This document shows positions 1 through 6,205 of a DNA stretch of 6,797 bases, in pieces. The DNA is from Acidothermaceae bacterium (GTDB lineage: Bacteria; Actinomycetota; Actinomycetes; Acidothermales; Acidothermaceae). The DNA lies in the NCBI GenBank assembly GCA_025925185.1, contig JAICLV010000125.1:1-6797 (forward strand). The letters run 5' to 3'. The position numbers and the translations under genes were made by a program. The notes beneath the pieces were generated by a model. The model ran no database searches, was not told where the DNA came from, and was given only the letters and a program-made list of their open reading frames with translations. How positions within the stretch are numbered: the first letter of the stretch is position 1; every line of letters begins with the position of its first letter.

Positions 1-17
1 ACCGCCGTGTCGAACAT
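1..17 (-). CDS. Start of a gene running off the left edge, probably SOS-induced
   Basis: Reading the minus strand from 17, an ATG opens a frame MFDTAV that leaves the window after six codons, so the product cannot be identified. The case for a gene rests on context. An exact LexA box (10-25) covers the start codon, and a plausible promoter at 25-53 would place the transcript start at or next to the ATG, giving a leaderless mRNA, which is common in actinobacteria. No Shine-Dalgarno sequence is visible. A terminator-like hairpin separates it from trxA upstream. From general knowledge, LexA boxes overlapping starts occur at mycobacterial DNA-repair genes and at DUF222/13E12 HNH-endonuclease genes, whose proteins can begin similarly, but six residues are far too few to claim this. 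Confidence 0.4.
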
Positions 18-25
18 ACGTTCGA
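10..25. promoter_or_regulatory. LexA operator (SOS box)
   Basis: The 16-mer TCGAACATACGTTCGA has two perfect 6-bp inverted arms around a 4-bp centre. It fits the Gram-positive/actinobacterial LexA consensus CGAACRNRYGTTCG at every position. It lies between the -10-like hexamer (25-30, minus strand) and the presumed ATG (15-17), where bound LexA would block transcription of the gene leaving the window to the left. LexA repression is established for this motif in mycobacteria and Bacillus; its use here is inferred. Confidence 0.85.
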
Positions 26-53
26 GTATGGCATATGTCGGTCATCGGTGCAA
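25..53 (-). promoter_or_regulatory. Putative housekeeping-type promoter of the SOS gene
   Basis: On the minus strand TTGCAC (53-48) is followed after exactly 17 bases by CATACT (30-25), a 3/6 and a 4/6 match to the -35 and -10 consensus. The ATG follows 7 bases after the -10, so the transcript would start at the initiation codon. The hexamers are only moderate matches. The correct spacing and the LexA box directly at the start point are what make the call reasonable. Confidence 0.5.
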
Positions 54-106
54 GCGGAAAACCGTTGCTGTGCAAAGAAAATCTGACATCCACGCGCTCA
101 AAGCGG

Positions 107-140
107 TCGGTGGCTGCTCGCGCAGAGAAGCAGCCACCGA
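107..140 (-). terminator. Hairpin terminator after trxA
   Basis: Arms 107-118 (TCGGTGGCTGCT) and 129-140 pair perfectly over 12 bp around a 10-base loop. On the minus strand the hairpin begins 15 bases after the trxA stop codon. No T tract follows, which is common for actinobacterial terminators, so it could also act mainly by stabilising the mRNA 3' end. It separates the trx genes from the SOS-type gene at the left edge. Confidence 0.7.
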
Positions 141-155
141 TGAAGCGAGATCTCG

Positions 156-482
156 CTAGAGGATGCCTTCGAGATCGCGGAGCAGCGCGGCCTTCGGCTT
201 CGCGCCGACGATGCTCTTGACCACCTCGCCCTTGGCGAAGACCGACATCGTCGGGATCGACATGATCTGGTAGCGCCGGGCGATCTCGGGGTTGTCGTCG
301 ATGTTGACCTTGGCCACGGTGATCTTGTCGGGGTTCTCCGCGGCGATCTCCTCGAGCACCGGAGCAACCATCTTGCAAGGGCCGCACCACTCCGCCCAGA
401 AGTCGACGAGCACGGGCTTGTCGCTGCCCAACACCTCGCTGTCGAAGGTCGCGTCGGTCACGGTCTTGGTCGCGGCGCCCAT
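156..482 (-). CDS. trxA: Thioredoxin
   Basis: This 108-residue cytosolic thioredoxin reduces protein disulfides and is itself reduced by the thioredoxin reductase encoded upstream. The active site WCGPC is at residues 32-36, with Cys33 and Cys36 as the redox pair. The buried Asp27 sits in VDFWA, and the cis-proline loop IPT (76-78) is present; the length is typical of the family. The ATG at 482 is chosen because AAGGAG (491-496) lies 8 bases upstream and the product then starts at the usual point. A longer reading from 557 would add 25 residues unlike thioredoxin and run through the promoter. It lies 86 bases downstream of trxB and has its own SigR/SigH-type promoter (529-554). A 12-bp hairpin follows the stop. 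In mycobacteria the gene at this position is called trxC. Confidence 0.97.
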   Translation of the reverse strand: MGAATKTVTDATFDSEVLGSDKPVLVDFWAEWCGPCKMVAPVLEEIAAENPDKITVAKVNIDDNPEIARRYQIMSIPTMSVFAKGEVVKSIVGAKPKAALLRDLEGIL

Positions 483-528
483 CAGATGTGCTCCTTCGGA
501 TCTGTCACCAGGCGGTTGTCGTAACCGA

Positions 529-554
529 AACGTAGTGGCTGCTCCCGTCATTCC
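529..554 (-). promoter_or_regulatory. SigR/SigH-type disulfide-stress promoter of trxA
   Basis: On the minus strand GGAAT (554-550) is followed by exactly 18 bases and GTT (531-529). This matches the GGAAT-N18-GTT consensus of Streptomyces SigR and mycobacterial SigH in full, with the extended G and C also present (GGGAAT, CGTT). The expected start point near 522 gives a leader of about 40 bases before the trxA ATG. The site lies in the trxB-trxA intergenic region, so trxA can be transcribed without trxB. Control of trx genes by this sigma family is established; function at this site is inferred. Confidence 0.85.
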
Positions 555-566
555 CACGAGCAGCCA
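536..566 (-). other. Intergenic hairpin between trxB and trxA
   Basis: Arms 536-544 (TGGCTGCTC) and 558-566 (GAGCAGCCA) pair perfectly over 9 bp with a 13-base loop. On the minus strand the hairpin begins 2 bases after the trxB stop codon. It could weaken readthrough from trxB or protect the trxB 3' end. Its 5' part on the minus strand contains the -35 element and its 3' arm lies in the spacer of the trxA promoter, so the same DNA serves as promoter and as transcribed hairpin. There is no T tract. Confidence 0.6.
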
Positions 567-568
567 GC

Positions 569-1492
569 TCAGTCGGCGAGCCAGCGCTCCGCGTCGAGGG
601 CGGCTTGACAGCCGGTGCCGGCTGCGGTGATCGCTTGGCGATAGTGGTGGTCGACCAGATCGCCGCAGGCGAAAACGCCCGGCAGGCTGGTGCGGGTCGA
701 CGGTGCTTCGACGAGCACGTAGCCCTCACTGTCGAGGTCGACCTGACCGCGGACGAGCTCGCTTCGCGGATCGTGTCCGATGGCAACGAACAGACCGGTC
801 ACGTCGAGCGTCGAACCTTCGCCGGACTCGGTGTTGCGCACCGCAAGACCCGACACCTTGTCGGCACCGAGAACGTCCTCGACGACCGTGTTCCAGTGCA
901 CCTGGATCTTGTCGTTGGTCAGCGCCCGCTCCTGCATGATCTTCGACGCGCGGAAGCTGTCGCGGCGGTGCAGCATGTGAACGCGGTCGGCGAAGCGAGT
1001 GAGGAACGTCGCTTCTTCCATCGCAGAGTCGCCACCGCCGACGACGGCGATCTCTTGGCCGCGGAAGAAGAACCCGTCGCAGGTTGCGCAGGCGGACACC
1101 CCGTGACCCATCAGCCGGTCCTCGTTCGGAAGGCCCAGCATCCGGTACGCCGATCCCATAGCGAGGATGACGGTGCGAGCGCGGTAGGTCTGACCTGCGA
1201 CGTCGACCGTCTTGACGTCATCGGCCAAGTGGAGTGCGGTTGCGTCGTCCGAGATCAGCTCGGCGCCGAACCGTTCGGCCTGCTTGCGCATGTGATCCAT
1301 GAGGTCCGGACCCTGGATGCCGTCGACGAAGCCGGGAAAGTTCTCGACCTCCGTCGTCTGCATCAGCGCGCCGCCGTACTGCACGCCTTCGATGACCAAC
1401 GGGCGCAGATTCGCGCGCGCGGTATAGAGGGCGGCGGTGTATCCCGCGGGCCCTGACCCCACGATGATCACGTCGCGGATGTCGTCGCTCAT
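569..1492 (-). CDS. trxB: Thioredoxin reductase (NADPH)
   Basis: This 307-residue FAD-dependent, low-molecular-weight thioredoxin reductase passes electrons from NADPH to thioredoxin in the cytosol. The FAD-binding GSGPAG is at residues 12-17 and the redox-active CATC at 135-138 (Cys135, Cys138). The NADPH-binding [10 protein letters not shown] is at 152-161 with [10 protein letters not shown] at 175-184, and the second FAD motif FACGDLVD with the conserved tail [13 protein letters not shown] lies at 274-298. The length is slightly short but normal for the family. The ATG at 1492 is preceded by AAGGAG (1501-1506) at 8 bases, the same arrangement as trxA. The frame stays open upstream to 2029, but that part is arginine-rich noise antisense to the neighbouring gene. 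A consensus SigR/SigH promoter lies just upstream (1533-1558). Confidence 0.97.
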   Translation of the reverse strand: MSDDIRDVIIVGSGPAGYTAALYTARANLRPLVIEGVQYGGALMQTTEVENFPGFVDGIQGPDLMDHMRKQAERFGAELISDDATALHLADDVKTVDVAGQTYRARTVILAMGSAYRMLGLPNEDRLMGHGVSACATCDGFFFRGQEIAVVGGGDSAMEEATFLTRFADRVHMLHRRDSFRASKIMQERALTNDKIQVHWNTVVEDVLGADKVSGLAVRNTESGEGSTLDVTGLFVAIGHDPRSELVRGQVDLDSEGYVLVEAPSTRTSLPGVFACGDLVDHHYRQAITAAGTGCQAALDAERWLAD

Positions 1493-1524
1493 GACCTGCT
1501 CTCCTTGGCGCCGTGGTGGCGCTC

Positions 1525-1540
1525 CTCGCGGGAACGCGAG
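1525..1540. repeat. Short perfect inverted repeat over the trxB -10 region
   Basis: CTCGCG (1525-1530) and CGCGAG (1535-1540) pair perfectly around GGAA. The repeat covers the GTT of the trxB promoter's -10 element (1533-1535) and the expected start-point area. It may be a regulator's operator, a short RNA hairpin, or chance in GC-rich DNA; the sequence does not decide. Confidence 0.35.
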
Positions 1541-1558
1541 TTTAGTGGCGGTCATTCC
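1533..1558 (-). promoter_or_regulatory. SigR/SigH-type disulfide-stress promoter of trxB
   Basis: On the minus strand GGAAT (1558-1554), 18 bases, then GTT (1535-1533) match the SigR/SigH consensus exactly, again with the extended GGGAAT and CGTT. A start near 1526 would give a leader of about 34 bases with AAGGAG before the trxB ATG. The -35 lies 18 bases from the GTG of the divergent plus-strand gene, so the two genes share an 83-base control region. The first nine bases, GGGAATGAC, are identical to those of the trxA promoter. Confidence 0.87.
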
Positions 1559-1575
1559 CGTGCCAGGCTGGTGGC

Positions 1576-2094
1576 GTGTGCCCCGAGGTCGTGCGCTGCG
1601 TGGTGCACCGGGGGCGAGTCGCCGTCGATGTCTGTCCGCGCTGCACCCGCCCGCGCTGTGGTGCCGACGCCGAGCGCTACGGCGCCGGCGGTTGTGCAGC
1701 CTGCGAGGGCCAGGGCGCGGAAGCCGTAGGTGTCGCCGCCACTGCCCTCGAGTGGTGGCTTCGCGGCGCACTGGCCGCACTGGCCGTCGCCTTCGTCGGC
1801 GGATGGATCGCCGCCGAGTACGTCGACACGCACTACTTCGCCACGGTTGCGCCTGGGCTCGTAGGGCTCGCATGCGCGTGGGCCGCTGCCGCAGCGACCT
1901 CTGGACTGCCGTTGCGGCTGCCGCTGACGGTGTCGTGCGTGGCCGCACTGCTTGCGACCGGCCTTTCCTTTCGCCTGGTGCCGGGCGGACAGAACCTGTT
2001 CTTGCCACCGGGACATCGACTGCCGCCATACGTCGCAGCGGTCGTCGGCGTTGCCGCCTGGCGAGTGCTCTTCGGACCTAGCCGACGTTCTTGA
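1576..2094 (+). CDS. Zinc-finger-like multi-pass membrane protein, unknown function
   Basis: I do not recognise a named family for this 172-residue protein. The N-terminus holds seven clustered zinc-ligand candidates: Cys8, His11, Cys20, Cys23, Cys28, Cys40 and Cys43. The C-x2-H-x8-C-x2-C spacing resembles a B-box or zinc ribbon. About four hydrophobic stretches follow (roughly 58-80, 90-108, 115-132 and 151-166), suggesting a membrane domain with the finger on the cytoplasmic side. GTG at 1576 is the first available start, since the frame has a stop at 1543; GTG at 1591 is an alternative that would remove only non-ligand residues. No strong ribosome site is visible. It is divergent from trxB and converges on the anti-sigma gene, overlapping its 3' end by 17 bp. 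A link to thiol redox sensing is only suggested by position and cysteine content. Confidence 0.75.
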   Translation: MCPEVVRCVVHRGRVAVDVCPRCTRPRCGADAERYGAGGCAACEGQGAEAVGVAATALEWWLRGALAALAVAFVGGWIAAEYVDTHYFATVAPGLVGLACAWAAAAATSGLPLRLPLTVSCVAALLATGLSFRLVPGGQNLFLPPGHRLPPYVAAVVGVAAWRVLFGPSRRS

Positions 2095-2983
2095 CGCGGT
2101 AGAACTGGAAGAGCGCCCCGGAGCTGCACGAGCCTTTCAGCACGTAGGCGTCGACCGAGCCGGGCGCGTCGATGGCGGGCATCACGACGATCACTGCGGG
2201 CTGGCCCTGGAAGCGAGCAAAGTCCACAGCGAGCGGCACGGTCGTCGAGTCGTTGGCGAGGATGTGTCCGCACTCTGCGACGGCGAGACGCGAGCTGCGC
2301 ATCTGGTCGATCGAGACGACCGGCTGCCCGCCGGTAAATGACGGCGTGGGTGCCGTCGCCGGACCCGCCTTCGACAGCGCGCTCGTTGCCGGAGACGAGG
2401 GAGTGCGCAAGGCGAACTGTCCCGTCGGTGATGTCGTCACCAAGCGCGGCACGAGTGCTGACATCGTGGTCGCCGTGTAGTTGGCGCCGGTCTGCCACTC
2501 CTTGATCCCGGCTGCTCTCAACGCGTCGGTGCTGACACCGCCGGAGCCGATCGGACGGCCGGCAGCGCCGTTGGTTGCCGCGCTGTTGCCGTTGTGGCTC
2601 CGGCCGCCGAGCCCGCCGACGACTACGCCGGCGACGAGCAGACCGACGACGACGACTGCGGCCGCTCCCGCGAGCGCCGGGCTGCGCATCCACGCGCGCC
2701 ACGAGCGGCGTGCGCCGACCGGCACGATGGTGGTTGCCGTGCCGCCGCCGGCGTTTTTCAACGCGTCGTCGATCCGAGCCGCTACTGCCGGCGGCATTGT
2801 CTCGGCCGGAAGCGTCGACAGCAGTGCTCGGGTCGTTCGCAGCTGTCCCAGTCGTTGCGAGCACTCAGAGCAATCGGCGACGTGCCCGTTTGCGGCAGCC
2901 GCCTCGGCGTCCGTCAGCAGTCCCTCGTCGAGTTCGGCGAGGCTGTCGAGGTCGTAATGACCGCCGTCGGGCACGGTGTTCAC
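2078..2983 (-). CDS. Transmembrane zinc-type anti-sigma factor for SigM
   Basis: This 301-residue protein most likely binds and holds the sigma factor encoded just upstream at the membrane (RsmA in mycobacteria, Rv3912). The cytoplasmic N-terminus has the zinc anti-sigma (ZAS) motif HxxxCxxC as His34, Cys38 and Cys41. One membrane helix spans about 102-125, preceded by a basic stretch (ARRSWRAWMR, 91-100) and followed by an extracytoplasmic region of some 175 residues. That region starts as a low-complexity Gly/Ser/Ala/Asn linker and ends in a probably folded domain with Cys238 and Cys286, which could form a disulfide. GTG at 2983 overlaps the sigM stop as GTGA, with GGAG about 10 bases upstream, so the pair is probably translationally coupled. 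The family and partner are well supported; the inducing signal is not visible. Confidence 0.9.
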   Translation of the reverse strand: MNTVPDGGHYDLDSLAELDEGLLTDAEAAAANGHVADCSECSQRLGQLRTTRALLSTLPAETMPPAVAARIDDALKNAGGGTATTIVPVGARRSWRAWMRSPALAGAAAVVVVGLLVAGVVVGGLGGRSHNGNSAATNGAAGRPIGSGGVSTDALRAAGIKEWQTGANYTATTMSALVPRLVTTSPTGQFALRTPSSPATSALSKAGPATAPTPSFTGGQPVVSIDQMRSSRLAVAECGHILANDSTTVPLAVDFARFQGQPAVIVVMPAIDAPGSVDAYVLKGSCSSGALFQFYRVKNVG

Positions 2984-3609
2984 GAGGTGGTGTCTCCGTC
3001 AGTGGGCGGGGTCGAGGCGTCAAACCGTTGGACGGGCAGCTGTTCCCCCGGGTTCCTCAGCTCAGGTGCGAGATCGGACAGGAGCCCGGCCAGTCGGGCG
3101 CGGGCGCGCGCACAGCGGCTCTTCACGGTGCCTTCGGGCACCTGCAGGACCTCGGCCGCGTCATGCACGGAGAAGCCCTCGATGTCGACGAGCACGAGCG
3201 CGGCCGCTTGTTCGAGTGGCAGCTGGCGCAGGGCGCCGATGACTGCTGACGCGGTGTCGGCGTCGTCGTACACGCCGCCGGCAGCGCGATCGACTGGTTC
3301 GTTCGCTACCGCGGACAGAGGTGCAGCGTCGCGTTTTCCCCGCCGTCGGGCGACATCGAGCGCAGCGTTGACGACGATGCGGTGCAGCCACGTGGTCACG
3401 GCCGAGTCGCCACGAAAACTGCCCGCGGCGCGATAGGCCGAGAGCAGCGCGTCCTGAACCGCGTCGGCAGCATCGTCCGGATCGCCCAAGGTCCGAAGCG
3501 CGACCCGCCAGAGGCGATCTCGATGCCGCGCGACGAGTTCGGCGAAGGCGTCACGGTCGCCAGTGGCATGCCGAGCGAGCAGCGTGCGGTCGTCGTCGCC
3601 GTCGCTCAT
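2980..3609 (-). CDS. sigM: ECF RNA polymerase sigma factor, SigM-like
   Basis: This 209-residue extracytoplasmic-function sigma factor directs RNA polymerase to a stress regulon. Region 2 spans about residues 20-90, with the core-binding DAADAVQDALLSAYR (46-60) and the -10 recognition part around TTWLHRIVVNAALDVARRR (72-90). Region 4 spans about 121-175, with the helix-turn-helix around AAEVLQVPEGTVKSR (151-165). The tail after about 180 is polar and probably disordered. The ATG at 3609 follows GAGGGGAACG, which serves as ribosome site. The gene lies 37 bases after the pseudokinase stop and overlaps the anti-sigma gene by GTGA. The symbol is given because the neighbourhood (MurJ/MviN region upstream, ZAS anti-sigma factor and trxBA downstream) matches mycobacterial sigM. 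No GGAAC-type autoregulatory promoter is visible directly upstream. Confidence 0.92.
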   Translation of the reverse strand: MSDGDDDRTLLARHATGDRDAFAELVARHRDRLWRVALRTLGDPDDAADAVQDALLSAYRAAGSFRGDSAVTTWLHRIVVNAALDVARRRGKRDAAPLSAVANEPVDRAAGGVYDDADTASAVIGALRQLPLEQAAALVLVDIEGFSVHDAAEVLQVPEGTVKSRCARARARLAGLLSDLAPELRNPGEQLPVQRFDASTPPTDGDTTS

Positions 3610-3646
3610 CGTTCCCCTCGCCGCAGCCCGGCCGTGCGTCGCGACA

Positions 3647-5107
3647 CTAACCCGCAGTCGGACCTAGAAGGGCGATGTCGGTGATGCCGCCCCGGTAGCC
3701 GCCGCGCGCTTTCGGAAGATTGGTGAACCAGACCAACCAGTAACGAGCCGTCACCTCGGGCCGCAGCGTCCAGTCGACGCTGGCCCCGGCCTGGGCCATG
3801 GAGTCGACGAGTGGAAGGTCGTCGGCGGCGCGCGGCACGCGGTCTCCGGCCCGAAGCTCGACGTCCGATCCGGTGCCGACCAGTGCCAACTCGGCCACCC
3901 GCACAGTGGTCGGCCGACCGAGGTCGATGAGCAGCCCGACGCCCGACTTCAGGCCGCCCAAATGAGAGTTGTGCTGGTAGAGGTCCGTCGTCCACGACGT
4001 CGACGGGTCGTGGTCGACCGCGAAGCCGGTCGCGTCGGGATCCTCCTCGCCGTCGCCCTCGGGATCGAAGCTGGTGACCGCCGGCGGCGTGCGCCATACG
4101 ACGACAAGGCGACCCGACCCGGGCGCGGTTGCGGTCGACGCGGGCAGCGTGGCGTGGTGAGCGCGTGCGCTTTCCGGCACCCGACCGAGATCGCTCCCGA
4201 GCACCCAGCCGCCGCCCGCGATCATCGCTACGAGAAGTGGAGGCACGATTCGCCACGCCCAGCGACGAAGGGCCTGCGAACGTGCGGGCGCGCGGGGCGG
4301 CGCGGGCGCGTCGATCGGCCGCGACGGCAGCCGCCGTAGTGCTGTCAGCAGCGCGGAGAAGTCGCCGAAGCCGTCGGCCAACGCCCGTGCCGCGACGTCG
4401 TCGAGCGCGCGGGGCACCTCGTTGTTCTGGCTGCGGGGATGGACCTGCTCGCCATGTTGCGGAGCGGGCAAGCCCGACCAACCCGGCAACGGCCAGCGCC
4501 CGGTCACGCCGGCGAACAGCAGCGCGCCCAGAGCGCGGATGTCGTCGGCCTCGGTCGGTTCTGCCGACGCGAGGGCGGCCGCGGTCTCGACGCCGGTGAT
4601 GCGGGGCAAGCCGCCGGCGGCGATGAGCACTTCGTCCGGATGCAGCCGGCCGTGATGCGCGCCGACCCGCGCGGCCGCCTGGAGGGCCTCGGCGCATTCG
4701 CGAACGATGTCGACCGCGACCTCTGCCGGAAGGGGGCCGCGGCGCAACAGTGCGGCGAGAGATGGCCCCTCCACCCACTCGGAGGCGACCCACGTGTAGA
4801 GCGCGCCGTTGTCGTCCACCTCACCGACATCGAGCACACGCACGCAGCGCCCGTCGCTGACTCGGCTTGCGCGGGCAGCCGCGTCACCAAGTTCGCGCCG
4901 CGCCCGCTTCGTCTTGGTCGGTGTGACGACAACCGCGACGCGTCGATCGAGAGGGACGTCGATGGCGCGCCACAACGTGATTTCGCGACCGTCGACCGTG
5001 TCGTGCGAGTCGCGCACCTGGTCGAGCCGATAGCGGTCGTCGAGAAGCACGCCGCGAAGCGCCGCCGCCTGGGCGGTCGAGCCCACGGACGACCCCGGCT
5101 CCACCAA
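3647..5107 (-). CDS. MviN/MurJ-associated pseudokinase with extracellular discoidin-like domain
   Basis: Up to 486 residues. Residues 20-260 have a Ser/Thr-kinase fold pattern but lack the catalytic residues. HGRLHPDEVL (152-161) stands where HRDLKPxNIL belongs, VAVVV (57-61) replaces the VAxK lysine, and ITGV (170-173) replaces DFG, so it should not phosphorylate. One membrane helix spans about 288-304. The outer part (about 330-486) resembles a discoidin/F5-8 type C domain, with AVDHDPSTSWTT (363-374) and a closing hydrophobic strand GGITDIALLGP. The same order, pseudokinase then helix then extracellular domain, forms the C-terminal half of mycobacterial MviN (Rv3910), where PknB phosphorylates the pseudokinase to recruit FhaA and restrain MurJ; I infer a similar role in trans. 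The start is uncertain: TTG 5107, GTG 5104 or GTG 5086 are possible, none with a good ribosome site; an in-frame stop lies at 5129-5131. Confidence 0.85.
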   Translation of the reverse strand: MVEPGSSVGSTAQAAALRGVLLDDRYRLDQVRDSHDTVDGREITLWRAIDVPLDRRVAVVVTPTKTKRARRELGDAAARASRVSDGRCVRVLDVGEVDDNGALYTWVASEWVEGPSLAALLRRGPLPAEVAVDIVRECAEALQAAARVGAHHGRLHPDEVLIAAGGLPRITGVETAAALASAEPTEADDIRALGALLFAGVTGRWPLPGWSGLPAPQHGEQVHPRSQNNEVPRALDDVAARALADGFGDFSALLTALRRLPSRPIDAPAPPRAPARSQALRRWAWRIVPPLLVAMIAGGGWVLGSDLGRVPESARAHHATLPASTATAPGSGRLVVVWRTPPAVTSFDPEGDGEEDPDATGFAVDHDPSTSWTTDLYQHNSHLGGLKSGVGLLIDLGRPTTVRVAELALVGTGSDVELRAGDRVPRAADDLPLVDSMAQAGASVDWTLRPEVTARYWLVWFTNLPKARGGYRGGITDIALLGPTAG

Positions 5108-5128
5108 CCCGATGGTAGGAGAGGGTGA

Positions 5129-6205
5129 TCAGCTGTTGTCGTAAGGGCGCGTTGCGCCGATGTAGCCGGTCATGTACACCGGCTCGATCTTGACGACATC
5201 GCCGGTGTGTGGGGCGGCGAGCATCATTCCGTTGCCGAGGTAGATCGCGACGTGGTGGATGGTCGCCGGATCGGCGAGATCAGTCGCCCAGAAGAGCAGG
5301 TCGCCGGGCTCGAGTTCGTCCAAGCCGACGTGCCGGCCGACGTTCCACTGGTCTGCAGCTACCCGGGGCAGCGCGATGCCCGCGCTCCCATAAGCAAACT
5401 GGGTGAGGCCGCTGCAGTCGTACGCGTCCGGTCCGGTGCCACCCCATAGGTAGGGGTCGCCGAGTTTGGTGCGGGCCGCGGCGATCGCCGCCGCGGCGAT
5501 CGGACTCGTCGGCATCGTGCTCGCATCGACACTGCCGCCGGCCGCCTCGACGGTCGTGCGGAAGTCCGCCGATGAGGCTGCCAGCTGTGCTGCTTCCTGT
5601 TGTGCGACCAGCAGCCGGAGCTGGTCGTTGGCACCGGCGAGGGCATGTTGGTTTGCGTCCAACAAGGTCTGCACGCGCGCAGCTGCGCTCGACGCGGCAT
5701 TCTGCAGCCGCGTGACCTCGGCCGCCGTCGCGGACAGCCGTGCGGAAATGTCTTCCGCCCTCGAGACGCGGTTGTCGGCGGCAGCGATCGAGGAGCGGTC
5801 GGTGCCGAGCACGACACTCACATCGTGGTAGCGGGCCAGTGCGTCGGTGAGGTCACTGCCGTCGAGCACTGTCGCGAGCAACGACGTGGGACCGCCGGAC
5901 TCGTAGAGCGCCCGCACCCGGTCGGCGCTGACCGCCTGCACCTCGTCGGTGCCGGCGCGGGCTGCATCCAGGTCGCGCTCGGCCTGCATCTTGGCGTTGA
6001 CGGCGACGCCGAGCTGTGACTCGATCGCGTCGTAGTGTTCGGCGGCGACTTCGGTTTGTGTTTGCAGCTGCTGCACCGTCTTCGCCAGGGCCGCTGCCTT
6101 GGCGCGGGCGTCGCCGACGGGGTCCGCTCCGGCGGGCACGGCGCCATAGGACGCGATCGCGGCAGCGGTAGCCACGACTGCCGCGAGCCGCCACGCGGCT
6201 CTCAC
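5129..6205 (-). CDS. Secreted NlpC/P60 peptidoglycan endopeptidase with coiled-coil domain
   Basis: This 358-residue precursor has a signal peptide (1-27, hydrophobic core 8-19, likely cleavage after VPAGA before DPV). A long, mostly helical coiled-coil-type region follows (about 31-215). The C-terminal NlpC/P60 domain (about 237-355) has catalytic Cys264 in YDCSG, His318 in HHVAIYLG, and His333 in AAPHTG as probable third residue. Enzymes of this family cut D-Glu to diaminopimelate bonds in wall stem peptides; coiled-coil-plus-NlpC/P60 is the RipA-type architecture, in which the helical part is thought to restrain the active site. GTG at 6205 is chosen because it gives a clean signal peptide and overlaps the preceding stop as GTGA, suggesting coupled translation; there is no strong ribosome site. 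The open frame upstream to 6424 is antigenically meaningless noise over the neighbouring gene. The gene sits between murJ and the pseudokinase. Confidence 0.92.
   Translation of the reverse strand: MRAAWRLAAVVATAAAIASYGAVPAGADPVGDARAKAAALAKTVQQLQTQTEVAAEHYDAIESQLGVAVNAKMQAERDLDAARAGTDEVQAVSADRVRALYESGGPTSLLATVLDGSDLTDALARYHDVSVVLGTDRSSIAAADNRVSRAEDISARLSATAAEVTRLQNAASSAAARVQTLLDANQHALAGANDQLRLLVAQQEAAQLAASSADFRTTVEAAGGSVDASTMPTSPIAAAAIAAARTKLGDPYLWGGTGPDAYDCSGLTQFAYGSAGIALPRVAADQWNVGRHVGLDELEPGDLLFWATDLADPATIHHVAIYLGNGMMLAAPHTGDVVKIEPVYMTGYIGATRPYDNS

Noticed and set aside
35..220. A 61-codon plus-strand frame just right of the LexA box
   Set aside because: It runs through the trxA terminator hairpin into trxA antisense, lacks a ribosome site, and the promoter-like elements point the other way.
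605..1456. A 283-codon open frame on the plus strand
   Set aside because: It lies fully antisense to trxB, whose motifs are unmistakable. Long antisense frames are expected in GC-rich genes, and its translation shows no recognisable motif.
3610..3646. Autoregulatory ECF promoter directly upstream of sigM
   Set aside because: The only GGAAC here is the ribosome-site region at the start codon, too close to serve as a -35 for sigM. The palindrome GTCGCGAC (3638-3645) alone is not evidence of a promoter.
3606..4793. A 395-codon arginine-rich open frame on the minus strand
   Set aside because: It is a shifted frame of the pseudokinase gene. The Arg/Gly/Ala-rich, low-complexity translation is typical of a shadow frame.
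5105..5131. Possible stop-codon readthrough joining the NlpC/P60 protein to the pseudokinase, which are in the same frame
   Set aside because: Sharing a frame has a one-in-three chance. The stop is TGA followed by T, with nothing special around it, and a secreted hydrolase fused to a cytoplasmic domain makes no topological sense.
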